Below are positions 38,029-48,683 of a stretch of 64,000 bases of DNA, piece after piece. The position numbers and the translations under genes are program-made. The stretch is from MFD01275-c22 sp963705885 (GTDB lineage Bacteria; Actinomycetota; Actinomycetes; JACCUZ01): assembly GCA_963705885.1 (NCBI GenBank), contig OY970120.1, positions 558,001 through 622,000 of the forward strand, given 5' to 3'. The stretch's first letter is position 1; every line of letters starts with the position of its first letter. The notes beneath the pieces were generated by a model. The model was not told the origin of the DNA. It saw only the letters and a program-made list of their open reading frames with translations, and did no database searches.

Positions 38029-39722
38029 GCGCGACGGTCCTCGCCGCGGACGTGTCCGGCGGCCAGCAGGCACTGACCAGCGTGCTGTTCCTGACGTTCG
38101 TCGCGATCACCCTGTTCATCACGGTCAGGGCATCGCGCAACACCAAGACGGCTGCCGACTTCTACGCCGGCGGCCGCTCGTTCTCCGGCATGCAGAACGG
38201 GGTGGCGATCGGCGGCGACTACATGTCCGCCGCATCCTTCCTCGGCATCGCCGGCATCATCGCGCTCTACGGCTACGACGGCTTCCTCTACTCCATCGGC
38301 TTCCTGGTGGCCTGGCTCGTCGCGCTGCTTCTCGTCGCCGAGCTGATGCGCAACTCGGGCAAGTACACGATGGGCGACGTCCTGGCCTTCCGGATGCGCC
38401 AGCGACCCGTGCGGGCCGCCGCGGGGGTGTCGACGATCGTCGTGTCGATCTTCTACCTGCTGGCCCAGATGGTCGGGGCCGGCGCGCTCGTCTCGCTGCT
38501 GCTCGGCGTCTCGTCGCAGACGGCGAAGAACCTCACGATCGTCGCGGTCGGCATCCTGATGATCTTCTACGTCACGGTCGGTGGCATGAAGGGCACGACC
38601 TACATCCAGATCGTCAAGGCCCTGCTCCTCATGACCGGCGCGACCGTGCTCACGCTGCTCGTGATGTTCAAGTTCGGCTGGAACGTCAGCGACCTGCTCG
38701 GCACGGCGGCCGACAAGAGCGGCAAGGGCAAGGACTTCCTCGAGCCGGGCCAGCGCTTCGGCAAGGACATCGTGGACGCCGCCGGCAACACCGACGCGAA
38801 GGCCACCCTCTACAGCAAGCTCGACCTCATCAGCCTCGGGCTCGCGCTCGTGCTCGGCACCGCGGGACTTCCGCACATCCTCATCCGCTTCTACACCGTG
38901 CCCACGGCCCGGGCGGCGCGCAAGTCGGTCGTGTGGGGCATCTGGATCATCGGCTCCTTCTACCTCATGACCCTGGCGCTGGGGTTCGGCGCGGCGGCAC
39001 TGGTCGGGCCCGACGAGATCATCGCTCAGGACCCGGCGGGCAACACGGCGGCGCCGCAGCTCGCCCGCGCGATCGGCGCCGACTTCTTCGGCACCACGGG
39101 CGGCACGGTGATGCTCGCCTTCATCGCGTCGGTCGCCTTCGCGACGATCCTCGCCGTGGTCGCCGGCCTGACCCTCGCGTCGTCGTCGTCGGTGGCTCAC
39201 GACGTCTATGCCAACTACGTCCATCGCGGCGAGGCGCCGGAGGGGCAGGAGGTCAAGGTCGCGCGGATCTCGGCGTTCGTGATCGGCGCGGTCGCGATCG
39301 TCCTGTCCATCTTCGCCCAGAAGCTCAACGTGGCGTTCCTCGTCGCGCTGGCCTTCGCGGTCGCGGCGTCGGGCAACCTGCCCGCGATCCTCTACTCGCT
39401 GTTCTGGAAGCGGTTCAACACGGCCGGTGCCGTCTCGGCGATCTACGGCGGGCTGCTCTCCGCCGTGATCCTGGTGATCTTCTCGCCCGTGGTCTCGGGC
39501 AAGCCGGCGGTCGACGGCAAGAGCCCCTCGCTCGTCACCGACCCCGGCATCGACTTCCACTGGTTCCCGCTCGACAACCCCGGCCTCGTGTCCATCCCGC
39601 TCGGCTTCTTCTTCGGCTGGCTCGGCACCGTGCTCAGCAAGGAGCACGACGAGCACAAGGCCGCCGAGCTCGAGGTGCGCTCCCTCACGGGAGTCGGCAT
39701 GGAGAAGGCCAGCGTCCACTGA
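38025..39722 (+). CDS. actP: Cation/acetate symporter (solute:sodium symporter family)
   Basis: A 565-residue carrier with about 13 membrane segments. The family signature is seen in FYAGGRSFSGMQNGVAIGGDYMSAASFLG and YGYDGFLYSIGF. It imports acetate or similar short acids with Na+ or H+. It is coupled to the DUF485 gene and followed by a strong terminator and acs, which traps the imported acetate as acetyl-CoA. A soluble insertion of about 50 residues after helix 6 (KSGKGKDFLEPGQRF) is common in actinobacterial versions. Confidence 0.92.
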   Translation: MSATVLAADVSGGQQALTSVLFLTFVAITLFITVRASRNTKTAADFYAGGRSFSGMQNGVAIGGDYMSAASFLGIAGIIALYGYDGFLYSIGFLVAWLVALLLVAELMRNSGKYTMGDVLAFRMRQRPVRAAAGVSTIVVSIFYLLAQMVGAGALVSLLLGVSSQTAKNLTIVAVGILMIFYVTVGGMKGTTYIQIVKALLLMTGATVLTLLVMFKFGWNVSDLLGTAADKSGKGKDFLEPGQRFGKDIVDAAGNTDAKATLYSKLDLISLGLALVLGTAGLPHILIRFYTVPTARAARKSVVWGIWIIGSFYLMTLALGFGAAALVGPDEIIAQDPAGNTAAPQLARAIGADFFGTTGGTVMLAFIASVAFATILAVVAGLTLASSSSVAHDVYANYVHRGEAPEGQEVKVARISAFVIGAVAIVLSIFAQKLNVAFLVALAFAVAASGNLPAILYSLFWKRFNTAGAVSAIYGGLLSAVILVIFSPVVSGKPAVDGKSPSLVTDPGIDFHWFPLDNPGLVSIPLGFFFGWLGTVLSKEHDEHKAAELEVRSLTGVGMEKASVH

Positions 39723-39733
39723 CCCGGGGGCGG

Positions 39734-39764
39734 CGGCCGGGGGCAGGACACTTGCCCCCGGCCG
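39734..39764 (+). terminator. Terminator of the DUF485-actP operon
   Basis: CGGCCGGGGGCA (39734-39745) pairs with TGCCCCCGGCCG (39753-39764) around a 7-nt loop, 12 nt after the actP stop and 61 nt before acs. Confidence 0.75.
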
Positions 39765-39825
39765 GTCACCCTGGTGGGGTGGGCCCACCGCTCGACGACG
39801 TCTGACGACTGGCTAGGAGTGCCCG

Positions 39826-41817
<1,992 letters not shown>

Positions 41818-41862
41818 GCCGGCGCCCCGGCCGGGCGGCTTCGGGCACGACGGAAGGCTGAC

Positions 41863-41934
41863 GGTAGGGTGCAGAGTCGGTGAGCCGGGAAGTCTGGTCG
41901 GCAGTCCTGTCCGCCCTGCCCGAGAGGCCTGCAG
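41863..41934 (+). ncRNA. Candidate structured 5' leader of the CBS-NhaD-NhaA operon
   Basis: GGTAGGG (41863-41869) can close on CCCTGCC (41914-41920). Inside, GCCG (41884-41887) pairs with CGGC (41899-41902). The TGCAG at 41870-41874 can instead pair with CTGCA at 41929-41933, directly before the ATG at 41935, so two mutually exclusive states are possible. No known riboswitch class was recognised. Confidence 0.35.
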
Positions 41935-42393
41935 ATGCGCGCCCGTGAGCTCGCCCAGCGAGACTTCCCGCAGGTGTCCCTGGACTCCGACGCCGTCGAG
42001 GCCGCCCGGCTGCTGAGCCGCGAGCGCCTGCCCGGCCTCGTGGTGCTCGACACCGAGGGACATCCGTACACCGTCCTGCCCGGGTCGCAGATCCTCCGGT
42101 TCCTCGTCCCGCGCTACGTCCAGGACGACCCGCCGCTCGCGCGCGCCTTCGACGAGCAGGCGTCCGACGAGCTGTGCGCGAAGCTGGCGAAGCGGACCGT
42201 CGCCGACCTGCTCCCCGACAAGCACGACGTCGACGAGATCCCCATCGTCGCCCCCGACGCCACCGTGATCGAGATCGCGGCCGTGATGGCCCGCATGCAC
42301 AGCCCCGTCGTCGCCGTCGTCGACCACGACGACGTCCTCGGCGCGATCACCGTGCGCCGCCTCCTCGACCACCTGCTCCCCACCGACGCATGA
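41935..42393 (+). CDS. CBS-domain protein
   Basis: A 152-residue protein with a pair of CBS motifs: the first around residues 8-55 (SLDSDAVEAARLLSRERLPGLVVLD), the second around 100-148 (IVAPDATVIEIAAVMARMHSPVVAVVDHDDVLGAITVRRLL). CBS pairs bind adenosine nucleotides and often gate transporters. Its stop overlaps the start of the next carrier gene (ATGA), so regulation of that carrier is likely. Confidence 0.85.
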   Translation: MRARELAQRDFPQVSLDSDAVEAARLLSRERLPGLVVLDTEGHPYTVLPGSQILRFLVPRYVQDDPPLARAFDEQASDELCAKLAKRTVADLLPDKHDVDEIPIVAPDATVIEIAAVMARMHSPVVAVVDHDDVLGAITVRRLLDHLLPTDA

Positions 42394-43679
42394 CCACCAC
42401 GCTCGTCGTCGCCGGCTTCGTCGGCGCCTACATCCTCATTGCCACCGAGCGGATCCACCGCGTCGCCGCGGCCCTCGGTGGCGCCGCGTTCATGGTCGTC
42501 GTCGGCGTGGTCAACGCCGAGACCGCGTTCTTCAGCGAGGAGACGGGGGTCGACTGGAACGTCATCTTCCTGCTGCTCGGCATGATGATCATCGTCAGCG
42601 TGCTCAAGCAGACCGGCGTGTTCGACTACGTCGCCATCTGGGCCGCCAAGCGGGCCAAGGGCAAGCCGTTCGCCGTCATGGTGCTGCTCACGATGATCAC
42701 GGCCGTGGCGTCGGCGCTGCTCGACAACGTCACGACCGTGCTGCTGATCGCGCCGGTCACCCTCCTGGTCTGCGAGCGGATCGGGGTCAAGCCGGTGCCG
42801 TTCCTCATCGCCGAGGTGCTGGCGTCGAACATCGGCGGCACGGCCACGCTGATCGGCGACCCGCCCAACATCATCATCGGCAGCCGCGCCGACCTCTCGT
42901 TCAACGACTTCGTCGTCAACCTCGCGCCGATCGTCGTCATCCTGCTCGTCGTCTTCGTCGGGATCATCCGGGTGATGTTCCGGTCGGCCTTCGAGTACGA
43001 CCCCGAGCGCGTCGCCAACGTGATGGCCCTGGACGAGAAAGAGGTGATCCGCGACAAGGGGCTGCTGCTGCGCTCGCTGATCGTGCTGCTCGGCGTCATG
43101 GTCGGCTTCGTGCTGCACTCCGCGCTGCACGTCGAGCCGTCGATCGTCGCCATGATGGGCGCCGGCGTGCTGGTGGCCGTGTCGAGGCTTCCCTCCGACG
43201 ACTTCCTCGAGGAGGTCGAGTGGCCGACGCTGGTCTTCTTCATGGGCCTGTTCGTCATGGTCGGCGCGCTCGTCGAGGTCGGGGTCATCGAGTCCCTGGG
43301 CGAGAAGGTCACGGAGGCGGTGGGCGACAACTACTTCCTCGCCGCGACCGTCCTGCTCGGCGGCTCCGCCGTTCTCTCCGGCATCGTCGACAACATCCCC
43401 TACGTCGCGACGATGACCCCCCTCGTCCAGGACCTCGTCGCCAGCGGGAACGGCGCGCCGGAGGCGAACGCCCTCTGGTGGGCGCTCGCGCTGGGTGCCG
43501 ACCTGGGCGGGAACGCGACGGCGGTCGGTGCCAGCGCGAACGTCGTCGTCCTGGGCATCGCCGCGCGCAACGGGCACCCCATCTCCTTCTGGGAGTTCAC
43601 GAAGTACGGCATCGTGGTCACCGTCATCACCATCTCGCTGGCCCTGCCCTACCTCTACCTGCGCTACTACGCGTTCTGA
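42390..43679 (+). CDS. ArsB/NhaD-family ion transporter
   Basis: A 429-residue membrane carrier with about 11-12 helices. The ion-transporter superfamily motif is seen as SALLDNVTTVLLIAPVT in the first half and SGIVDNIPYVATMTP in the second, with NIGGTATLIGDPPNIIIG and DLGGNATAVGASANVV as re-entrant loops. Na+/H+ antiport is the likely activity, given CBS and NhaA neighbours; arsenite export is less likely. The ATGA overlap fixes the start. Confidence 0.9.
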   Translation: MTTTLVVAGFVGAYILIATERIHRVAAALGGAAFMVVVGVVNAETAFFSEETGVDWNVIFLLLGMMIIVSVLKQTGVFDYVAIWAAKRAKGKPFAVMVLLTMITAVASALLDNVTTVLLIAPVTLLVCERIGVKPVPFLIAEVLASNIGGTATLIGDPPNIIIGSRADLSFNDFVVNLAPIVVILLVVFVGIIRVMFRSAFEYDPERVANVMALDEKEVIRDKGLLLRSLIVLLGVMVGFVLHSALHVEPSIVAMMGAGVLVAVSRLPSDDFLEEVEWPTLVFFMGLFVMVGALVEVGVIESLGEKVTEAVGDNYFLAATVLLGGSAVLSGIVDNIPYVATMTPLVQDLVASGNGAPEANALWWALALGADLGGNATAVGASANVVVLGIAARNGHPISFWEFTKYGIVVTVITISLALPYLYLRYYAF

Positions 43680-43681
43680 CC

Positions 43682-45433
43682 GTGGCTCCCATCGCGCGCG
43701 CCCGCCGCAGAGTCCTCGACGCTCTCCCGTCCTCGGAGCAGCGCTTCGTCGCCGAGGCGCTGCGCGAGGAGACCGTCGGCGGTGTCCTGCTCCTCGTCGC
43801 GGCGACGATCGCCCTCGTCTGGGCCAGCTCGCCGTGGGCGGAGGCCTACGACGACCTGCGCCACGTCGTCGTCGGGCCGTCGGCGCTCAACCTCGACCTC
43901 GACCTCGAGACCTGGACCGCCGACGGCCTGCTGGCCATCTTCTTCTTCGTCGCGGGGGTCGAGCTCAAGCGCGAGCTCGTGGTCGGCCAGCTGCGCAAGC
44001 TGTCCGAGGCGGTGCTGCCGATGGTCGCAGCCATCGCAGGCATGGTCGTCCCGGCGCTGCTGTACCTGGCGCTGGTCCTCGGCGAGGCCGACGCGGTCAA
44101 GGGCTGGGCGGTTCCCATCGCCACCGACATCGCGTTCGCCCTGGCCGTCCTCGCGGTGCTCGGCTCGTCGCTGCCGTCGGCGCTACGAGCGTTCCTCCTG
44201 ACCCTCGCCGTGGTCGACGACCTGGGGGCGATCCTGGTGATCGCGGTCGGCTTCACCGACGACCTCGACCTCGTCGCCCTCGGCGGAGGCGCAGCGGCGG
44301 TCGCGCTGTGGGCGTACCTCCAGCACCGCCGCGTACGGTCGCCCTGGGTGCTCGTGCCGCTGGCCCTCGTGACGTGGGGCCTCGTGCACGAGAGCGGCGT
44401 CCACGCCACGATCGCCGGCGTCGCGCTCGGCCTGGCCACCCGGGTCCGGCCCGACCCCGACGAGCACGCGTCCCCTGCCGAGCACCTCGAGCACGTCGTC
44501 CGGCCGATCTCCGCCGGCGTCGCGGTGCCGCTGTTCGCCCTGATGTCGGCCGGGGTCGCCGTGACCCCGTCCGCCCTCGGCGACGCGGCGCGCGACACCG
44601 CCGCCGTCGCGGTGGTCGCGGCGCTCGTCCTCGGCAAGTTCCTCGGGGTGTTCGGCGGGACCTGGCTCACAGCGCGGCTCACCCGCGCCGAGCTCAGCCC
44701 GGACCTGCGCTGGGGCGACGTCGCCGCCGTCGCCTTCCTCAGCGGCATCGGGTTCACCGTCTCGCTCCTGATCGCCGACCTCGCCTTCACCGGCGAGGAG
44801 CGCCTCGACCACATCAAGGTCGCGGTGCTCGCCGGATCGCTGCTCTCCGCAGCGCTGGCCGGCATCACCCTGCGCGTGCGGACCAGCCGCCACCGGACGC
44901 GTCGGGGCATGATGAGCGGGAACGACGACAGCCGGAACGACGACAGCGCGGAACGACGACAACGAGTCCGACAGCACGTGACCACAGGAGGCCCGTCCAT
45001 GACCGCCACCGCATCGCGTCCCGGTGACTCCCAGGAGGAGACCCTCGGTGCGCTCTTCGCGGCCGCGAGCCGCGACCTCTCCACGCTCGTGCGCAGCGAG
45101 ATCGAGCTCGCCAAGGCCGAGGTCCGCGCCGACGTCAAGCACGGCGTCATGGGCGGAGCCATGTTCGGCGCCGCGGCGTTCCTCGGCGTGCTCGCCGTCA
45201 TCCTGCTCTCGGTGGCGGCGGCCTACGGCCTGGTCGCGCTCGGCCTGCACGCGGGCCTCGCCTTCCTCGCTGTGGCGGTCTTCTACCTGCTGCTCGCCGG
45301 TCTGCTGGCGTTCGTCGGGAAGCGGGCCGTCGGCAAGGTCGGGCCCCCGGAGCGCACCATCCGCACCAGCAAGGACACGGCGGCCTTCCTCAAGAGCCCG
45401 CGTTCGGGCGATGCGCCGACGCCGACCGCCTGA
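43682..45433 (+). CDS. nhaA: NhaA Na+/H+ antiporter, fused in frame to a holin-like protein
   Basis: A 583-residue frame. Residues 1 to about 405 are NhaA: FFFVAGVELKRELVVGQL, ATDIAFALAVLAVLG, and LAVVDDLGAILVI with the paired aspartates that exchange Na+ for H+. No stop follows. The frame runs through a repetitive hydrophilic linker (NDDSRNDDSAERR) into the complete holin-like protein. The start is GTG, 2 nt after the previous stop. Either a true fusion or an antiporter whose stop was lost by slippage in the repeat. Confidence 0.82.
   Translation: MAPIARARRRVLDALPSSEQRFVAEALREETVGGVLLLVAATIALVWASSPWAEAYDDLRHVVVGPSALNLDLDLETWTADGLLAIFFFVAGVELKRELVVGQLRKLSEAVLPMVAAIAGMVVPALLYLALVLGEADAVKGWAVPIATDIAFALAVLAVLGSSLPSALRAFLLTLAVVDDLGAILVIAVGFTDDLDLVALGGGAAAVALWAYLQHRRVRSPWVLVPLALVTWGLVHESGVHATIAGVALGLATRVRPDPDEHASPAEHLEHVVRPISAGVAVPLFALMSAGVAVTPSALGDAARDTAAVAVVAALVLGKFLGVFGGTWLTARLTRAELSPDLRWGDVAAVAFLSGIGFTVSLLIADLAFTGEERLDHIKVAVLAGSLLSAALAGITLRVRTSRHRTRRGMMSGNDDSRNDDSAERRQRVRQHVTTGGPSMTATASRPGDSQEETLGALFAAASRDLSTLVRSEIELAKAEVRADVKHGVMGGAMFGAAAFLGVLAVILLSVAAAYGLVALGLHAGLAFLAVAVFYLLLAGLLAFVGKRAVGKVGPPERTIRTSKDTAAFLKSPRSGDAPTPTA
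44919..44964. repeat. 15/16-bp imperfect tandem repeat in the NhaA-holin linker
   Basis: GGAACGACGACAGCC (44919-44933), GGAACGACGACAGCGC (44934-44949) and GGAACGACGACAACG (44950-44964). The middle copy is one base longer, so copy-number or length change here shifts the reading frame. Confidence 0.85.
44999..45433 (+). CDS. Phage-holin-family (DUF1469-like) membrane protein, internal start within the NhaA frame
   Basis: A 144-residue protein with an amphipathic lead (LSTLVRSEIELAKAEVRADVKHG) and two membrane helices, the actinobacterial holin-III/DUF1469 pattern. The ATG at 44999 has a strong AGGAGG about 7 nt upstream, so it can be made alone even though the NhaA frame reads into it. A protein of this type sits at the same place in M. 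tuberculosis (Rv3669). The function is unknown; real lysis activity is not implied. Confidence 0.75.
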   Translation: MTATASRPGDSQEETLGALFAAASRDLSTLVRSEIELAKAEVRADVKHGVMGGAMFGAAAFLGVLAVILLSVAAAYGLVALGLHAGLAFLAVAVFYLLLAGLLAFVGKRAVGKVGPPERTIRTSKDTAAFLKSPRSGDAPTPTA

Positions 45434-46355
45434 CCACCCGCCCGACGCGTCGGTGGCGCGGGTCGCCGGGCCCTGGGAGCACCACATGGTCGCCGCCAAC
45501 GGCGCCCGCTTCCACGTCGCGGCGACCGGGGACGGGCCCCTGGTGCTCCTGCTGCACGGCTTCCCGCAGTTCTGGTGGGCCTGGCGCCACCAGCTGCCGG
45601 ACCTCGCGGCCGCCGGCTACCGCGCGGCCGCCATGGACCTGCGGGGCTTCGGGGCCAGCGACAAGCCCCCCCGGGGCTACGACCCGCGCACGCTCGCCGA
45701 GGACGTCTCCGGCGTCATCCGCTCGCTCGGCGACCGGGACGCCGTCGTGGTCGGCCAGGGTCTCGGCGGGCTCGTGGCGTGGACGCTGGCGGTCGTGCAC
45801 CCCCGCCAGGTACGCCGGCTGGTGGCCGTCTCGATGCCCCATCCCCGCCGGCTGCGCAGCGCCCACCTGACCGACGCGCGCCAGGTGCGCGCGAGCCGGC
45901 ACGTGCTGGGCTACCAGCGCCCCGTGCTCCCCGAACGCCTCCTGGTCGCCGACGACGGGGCTCACGTGGCCGACCTGCTGCGGTCGTGGGGTGGCCCCGG
46001 CTTCCCCGACGCGGAGGCGGAGGGCCGCTACCGGCAGGCGGTGCAGATCCCCGGGGTCGCGCACTGCGCGCTGGAGTCCTACCGGTGGGCGGTGCGGTCG
46101 ATCCCGCGCCCCGACGGCCTGCGCTACGCCCGGCGGATGGCCAGCCCGGTGACGGTGCCGACGCTGCAGGTGCACGGCGTGCTCGACCGGTGCGTGCTGC
46201 CCACGAGCGCCACCGGCTCCGAGCGCTTCGTCGAGGCCTCCTACCGCTGGCACCCGATGACAGGCGTCGGTCACTTCCCCGCCGAGGAGGACCCGGCGGT
46301 CTTCAACCAGGTCCTGCGCGACTGGCTGGCCGACCCCACCCCGGAGGACTCGTGA
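45411..46355 (+). CDS. Alpha/beta hydrolase, epoxide-hydrolase-like (EphE type), nucleophile replaced
   Basis: A 314-residue alpha/beta-hydrolase fold. The oxyanion-side HGFPQFWWAWRHQ matches epoxide hydrolases, and a late Asp (LDRCVLP) and His (GVGHFPAEE) are present. The nucleophile elbow GxNxG reads GQGLG at 115-119, so Gly117 takes the Asp/Ser position. Classical hydrolysis is therefore unlikely unless another residue serves. It overlaps the holin gene by 23 nt. M. tuberculosis has ephE at this place. GTG 45453 is an alternative start. Confidence 0.85.
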   Translation: MRRRRPPDHPPDASVARVAGPWEHHMVAANGARFHVAATGDGPLVLLLHGFPQFWWAWRHQLPDLAAAGYRAAAMDLRGFGASDKPPRGYDPRTLAEDVSGVIRSLGDRDAVVVGQGLGGLVAWTLAVVHPRQVRRLVAVSMPHPRRLRSAHLTDARQVRASRHVLGYQRPVLPERLLVADDGAHVADLLRSWGGPGFPDAEAEGRYRQAVQIPGVAHCALESYRWAVRSIPRPDGLRYARRMASPVTVPTLQVHGVLDRCVLPTSATGSERFVEASYRWHPMTGVGHFPAEEDPAVFNQVLRDWLADPTPEDS

Positions 46356-46810
46356 GCACGGGCGACCGGGACCGCGACCCCGCCGGGCGGGCCGAGAACC
46401 AGCGGCCCCGGGACGGGCTGGGGCGACCGCTCCCCCGCGGCGCCGAGGGCGTGGAGCGGGTGCCCGACGGGCCGGCCCTCCCCCCGGCGGAGTCCCTCGC
46501 CGAGGCGCAGCGGCTGCTCGACGCCGGGCGCCCCTTCCACGCGCACGAGGTGCTCGAGGGCACCTGGAAGGCGGCACCCGAGGCCGAGCGCGACCTGTGG
46601 CAGGGCCTTGCCCAGCTCGCGGTCGGGGTGACCCACCGCGCCCGCGGCAACCCGGTGGGGGCGGCGACCCTGCTCCGGCGAGGCGCCGACCGCATCGAGC
46701 CCTACGCCGAGGACCCGCCGTACGGCGTGGACGTCACGGGTCTCGTCGCCACGGCCCGCACGCTGGCCGCGGACCCCTCGTGCGACGACTCCCTGCGCCT
46801 TCGCGGCTGA
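46352..46810 (+). CDS. DUF309 family protein
   Basis: A 152-residue protein. After a disordered lead of about 45 residues comes the DUF309 pattern: RLLDAGRPFHAHEVLEGTWK, then LWQGLAQLAVGVTHRARGN, and a helix LLRRGADRI. The function is unknown; the family is common in actinobacteria and cyanobacteria. The GTGA overlap with the hydrolase gene fixes the start. It is the last gene of the plus-strand ion-transport operon. Confidence 0.88.
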   Translation: MSTGDRDRDPAGRAENQRPRDGLGRPLPRGAEGVERVPDGPALPPAESLAEAQRLLDAGRPFHAHEVLEGTWKAAPEAERDLWQGLAQLAVGVTHRARGNPVGAATLLRRGADRIEPYAEDPPYGVDVTGLVATARTLAADPSCDDSLRLRG

Positions 46811-46818
46811 CCGGCGGG

Positions 46819-48000
46819 TCAGACGCAGGACCCGGTGCCGACCTGCTGCCGGCGGTCGCTGCCCTTCCGCACGACCGGGCGGGTCTCGTCGACGGTCAGG
46901 GCGTAGCCGGTGTCGGGGTCGTCGAGGGACTTGGCGAAGATCACGCCGTAGACGTCGCCGTCCAGGGTGAGCAGCGGCCCGCCGGAGTTGCCGGGCTCGA
47001 CGTCGGCATACAGCGAGAACACCTCGCGGGTGACCTGCCTGCGCTGGTAGATGTCGGGACCGCGGGCGTCGATCGTGTCGCGGATGCGGGCCGGCTCGAG
47101 GCGGTACGGGCCGCCGCCCGGGAAGCCGGCGACGACCGCCTGGTCACCGCGCTCCCCCGACCGGTCCAGGGCCAGCGGATCCGCCGGCAGGTCGGGCACG
47201 TAGAGCACGGCGAGGTCGCGGTCGGGGTCGTAGACGACGACCCGGGACGGATAGGTGCGTCCGTTGCCGCCGATCTGCACGTCGGGCCGGTCGACGCCCG
47301 CGACGACGTGGGCGTTGGTGAGCACGTGCTCGTCGGAGACGACGAACCCGGTGCCGTCGAGGCGGCGGTTGCAGGCGCGGGCGGTGCCGGTGACCCGCAC
47401 GATGCTGGTGCCGGCCCGGCGCACGGCGCGGGTGGAGGTGATGCCCCCCTCGGGCGGGTCGACCGGGCGGATGGTCTCGGGCGACAACCCGCCGAACACC
47501 GTCGGCAGCGCGTTGTCGTCCAGGACGCGGCGGAACGAGGAGAACAGCGTGTGCGCCTCGTCGGGCACGACCTCGTCGACCACGGTGATGACCTGCGAGT
47601 CGACGATCTGCCGGGACAGGGAGGGCAGCGGCCCGGGACGCAGTGCCGAGGCCAGGAACCATGACACGAGCAGCATCGCGAGCACGCTGACCAGCGCGCC
47701 CATCGAGGCGTCGACCACCCGCGCCGGCCGCCACGTCAGCTGGTCGCGCAGCATCGAGCCGAGCCAGGCGAGCAGCACCTGGCCGACGGTGGCCGCGACG
47801 AGCACGGCGGCGAGCGCGAGCACCGACTGGCCGAGCCCCGGCGAGATGCCGGACACGAGCGACGGCGCGACGAGCAGCCCCGCGACGCCGCCGCCGATGA
47901 AGCCGGCGAACGCCAGGACACCGACGACGAAGCCCTGCCGGTAGCCGGACCAGGCGAACGACACCGCGGCGACGAGCAGCACGACGTCGAGCCAGTTCAC
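46819..48000 (-). CDS. marP: MarP-like membrane serine protease (CvpA-trypsin)
   Basis: A 393-residue protein. Four N-terminal membrane helices form a CvpA/colicin-V-production-like domain, followed by a periplasmic chymotrypsin-fold protease with LTNAHVV (His), DPDRDLAVL (Asp) and PGNSGGPLL (Ser). M. tuberculosis MarP (Rv3671c) has the same layout and is needed for acid resistance. Two cysteines (in ARACNRR and GTGSCV) may form the regulatory disulfide known there. It ends the nth-thioredoxin-nudix-marP operon, joined by GTGA. Confidence 0.93.
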   Translation of the reverse strand: MNWLDVVLLVAAVSFAWSGYRQGFVVGVLAFAGFIGGGVAGLLVAPSLVSGISPGLGQSVLALAAVLVAATVGQVLLAWLGSMLRDQLTWRPARVVDASMGALVSVLAMLLVSWFLASALRPGPLPSLSRQIVDSQVITVVDEVVPDEAHTLFSSFRRVLDDNALPTVFGGLSPETIRPVDPPEGGITSTRAVRRAGTSIVRVTGTARACNRRLDGTGFVVSDEHVLTNAHVVAGVDRPDVQIGGNGRTYPSRVVVYDPDRDLAVLYVPDLPADPLALDRSGERGDQAVVAGFPGGGPYRLEPARIRDTIDARGPDIYQRRQVTREVFSLYADVEPGNSGGPLLTLDGDVYGVIFAKSLDDPDTGYALTVDETRPVVRKGSDRRQQVGTGSCV

Positions 48001-48683
48001 CGGCTGCCCATCTCTCGCTCGAGGAGCCGCAGCACCTCGTCGGGCATGGCCTCGACGCGCCGCTGGTCCCAGGGGACCTCCCAGCCGGCGAGGCGCAGGA
48101 GGCGGTCGAGCAGGCCCGCGGTGAAGCCCCAGACGAGCAGGCCGTCGACCCCGAACGCGGCGCCGACGTAGCCGCTGGGGTGGCTGACCCGGAAGCGGTT
48201 GGCCGGGTCGAGCAGGTCGGCGAGCCGGACCCGGTGCACCGACGCGACCTCCGCCGGGTCCACGGCGTCCACCGGCGACGGCTCGCGCCACCAGGCCAGC
48301 ACGGGGGTCACGACGTAGTCGCTGACCGGCAGGAACAGCGCAGGCAGCGTGCCGAAGACCTCGACCCCGGCCGGGTCCAGGCCGGTCTCCTCGACCGCCT
48401 CGCGCAGCGCGGCGCCGACCACCCCGTCGTCGCCGGGGTCCACCGCGCCACCGGGGAAGGCGACCTGGCCGGCGTGGCTGCGCATGTCGTGGGCCCGGGT
48501 GATGAGCAGCACGTCGGCACCCGCCCAGCCACCGGTGCCACTCTCGCCGAAGAGCATGAGCACCGCCGACTCCCTCCCGCCCTCGGCGGGCGGGAGGAAC
48601 CGGCTCAGCTGCTCGGGGCGGACGTCCACCGCGGCCCGGGCGAGCGGCTGCAGCCACGCGGGCAGCCGGGTCAGGTCGGTCAC
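47997..48683 (-). CDS. Nudix hydrolase, CoA-pyrophosphatase type
   Basis: A 228-residue protein with a Nudix box, GGAVDPGDDGVVGAALREAVEETGLD, in which the first Glu of the box is Asp. The upstream MRSHAGQVAFPGG matches the CoA-pyrophosphatase (NudL/YeaB) subfamily, which cleaves CoA and its derivatives. The same gene precedes marP in M. tuberculosis (Rv3672c). The GTG start overlaps the thioredoxin stop. Confidence 0.9.
   Translation of the reverse strand: MTDLTRLPAWLQPLARAAVDVRPEQLSRFLPPAEGGRESAVLMLFGESGTGGWAGADVLLITRAHDMRSHAGQVAFPGGAVDPGDDGVVGAALREAVEETGLDPAGVEVFGTLPALFLPVSDYVVTPVLAWWREPSPVDAVDPAEVASVHRVRLADLLDPANRFRVSHPSGYVGAAFGVDGLLVWGFTAGLLDRLLRLAGWEVPWDQRRVEAMPDEVLRLLEREMGSR

Noticed and set aside
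44999..45433. Prophage remnant suggested by the holin-type gene
   Set aside because: No integrase, phage structural genes or attachment sites are near; this protein type is a conserved chromosomal neighbour of acs and ephE in actinobacteria.
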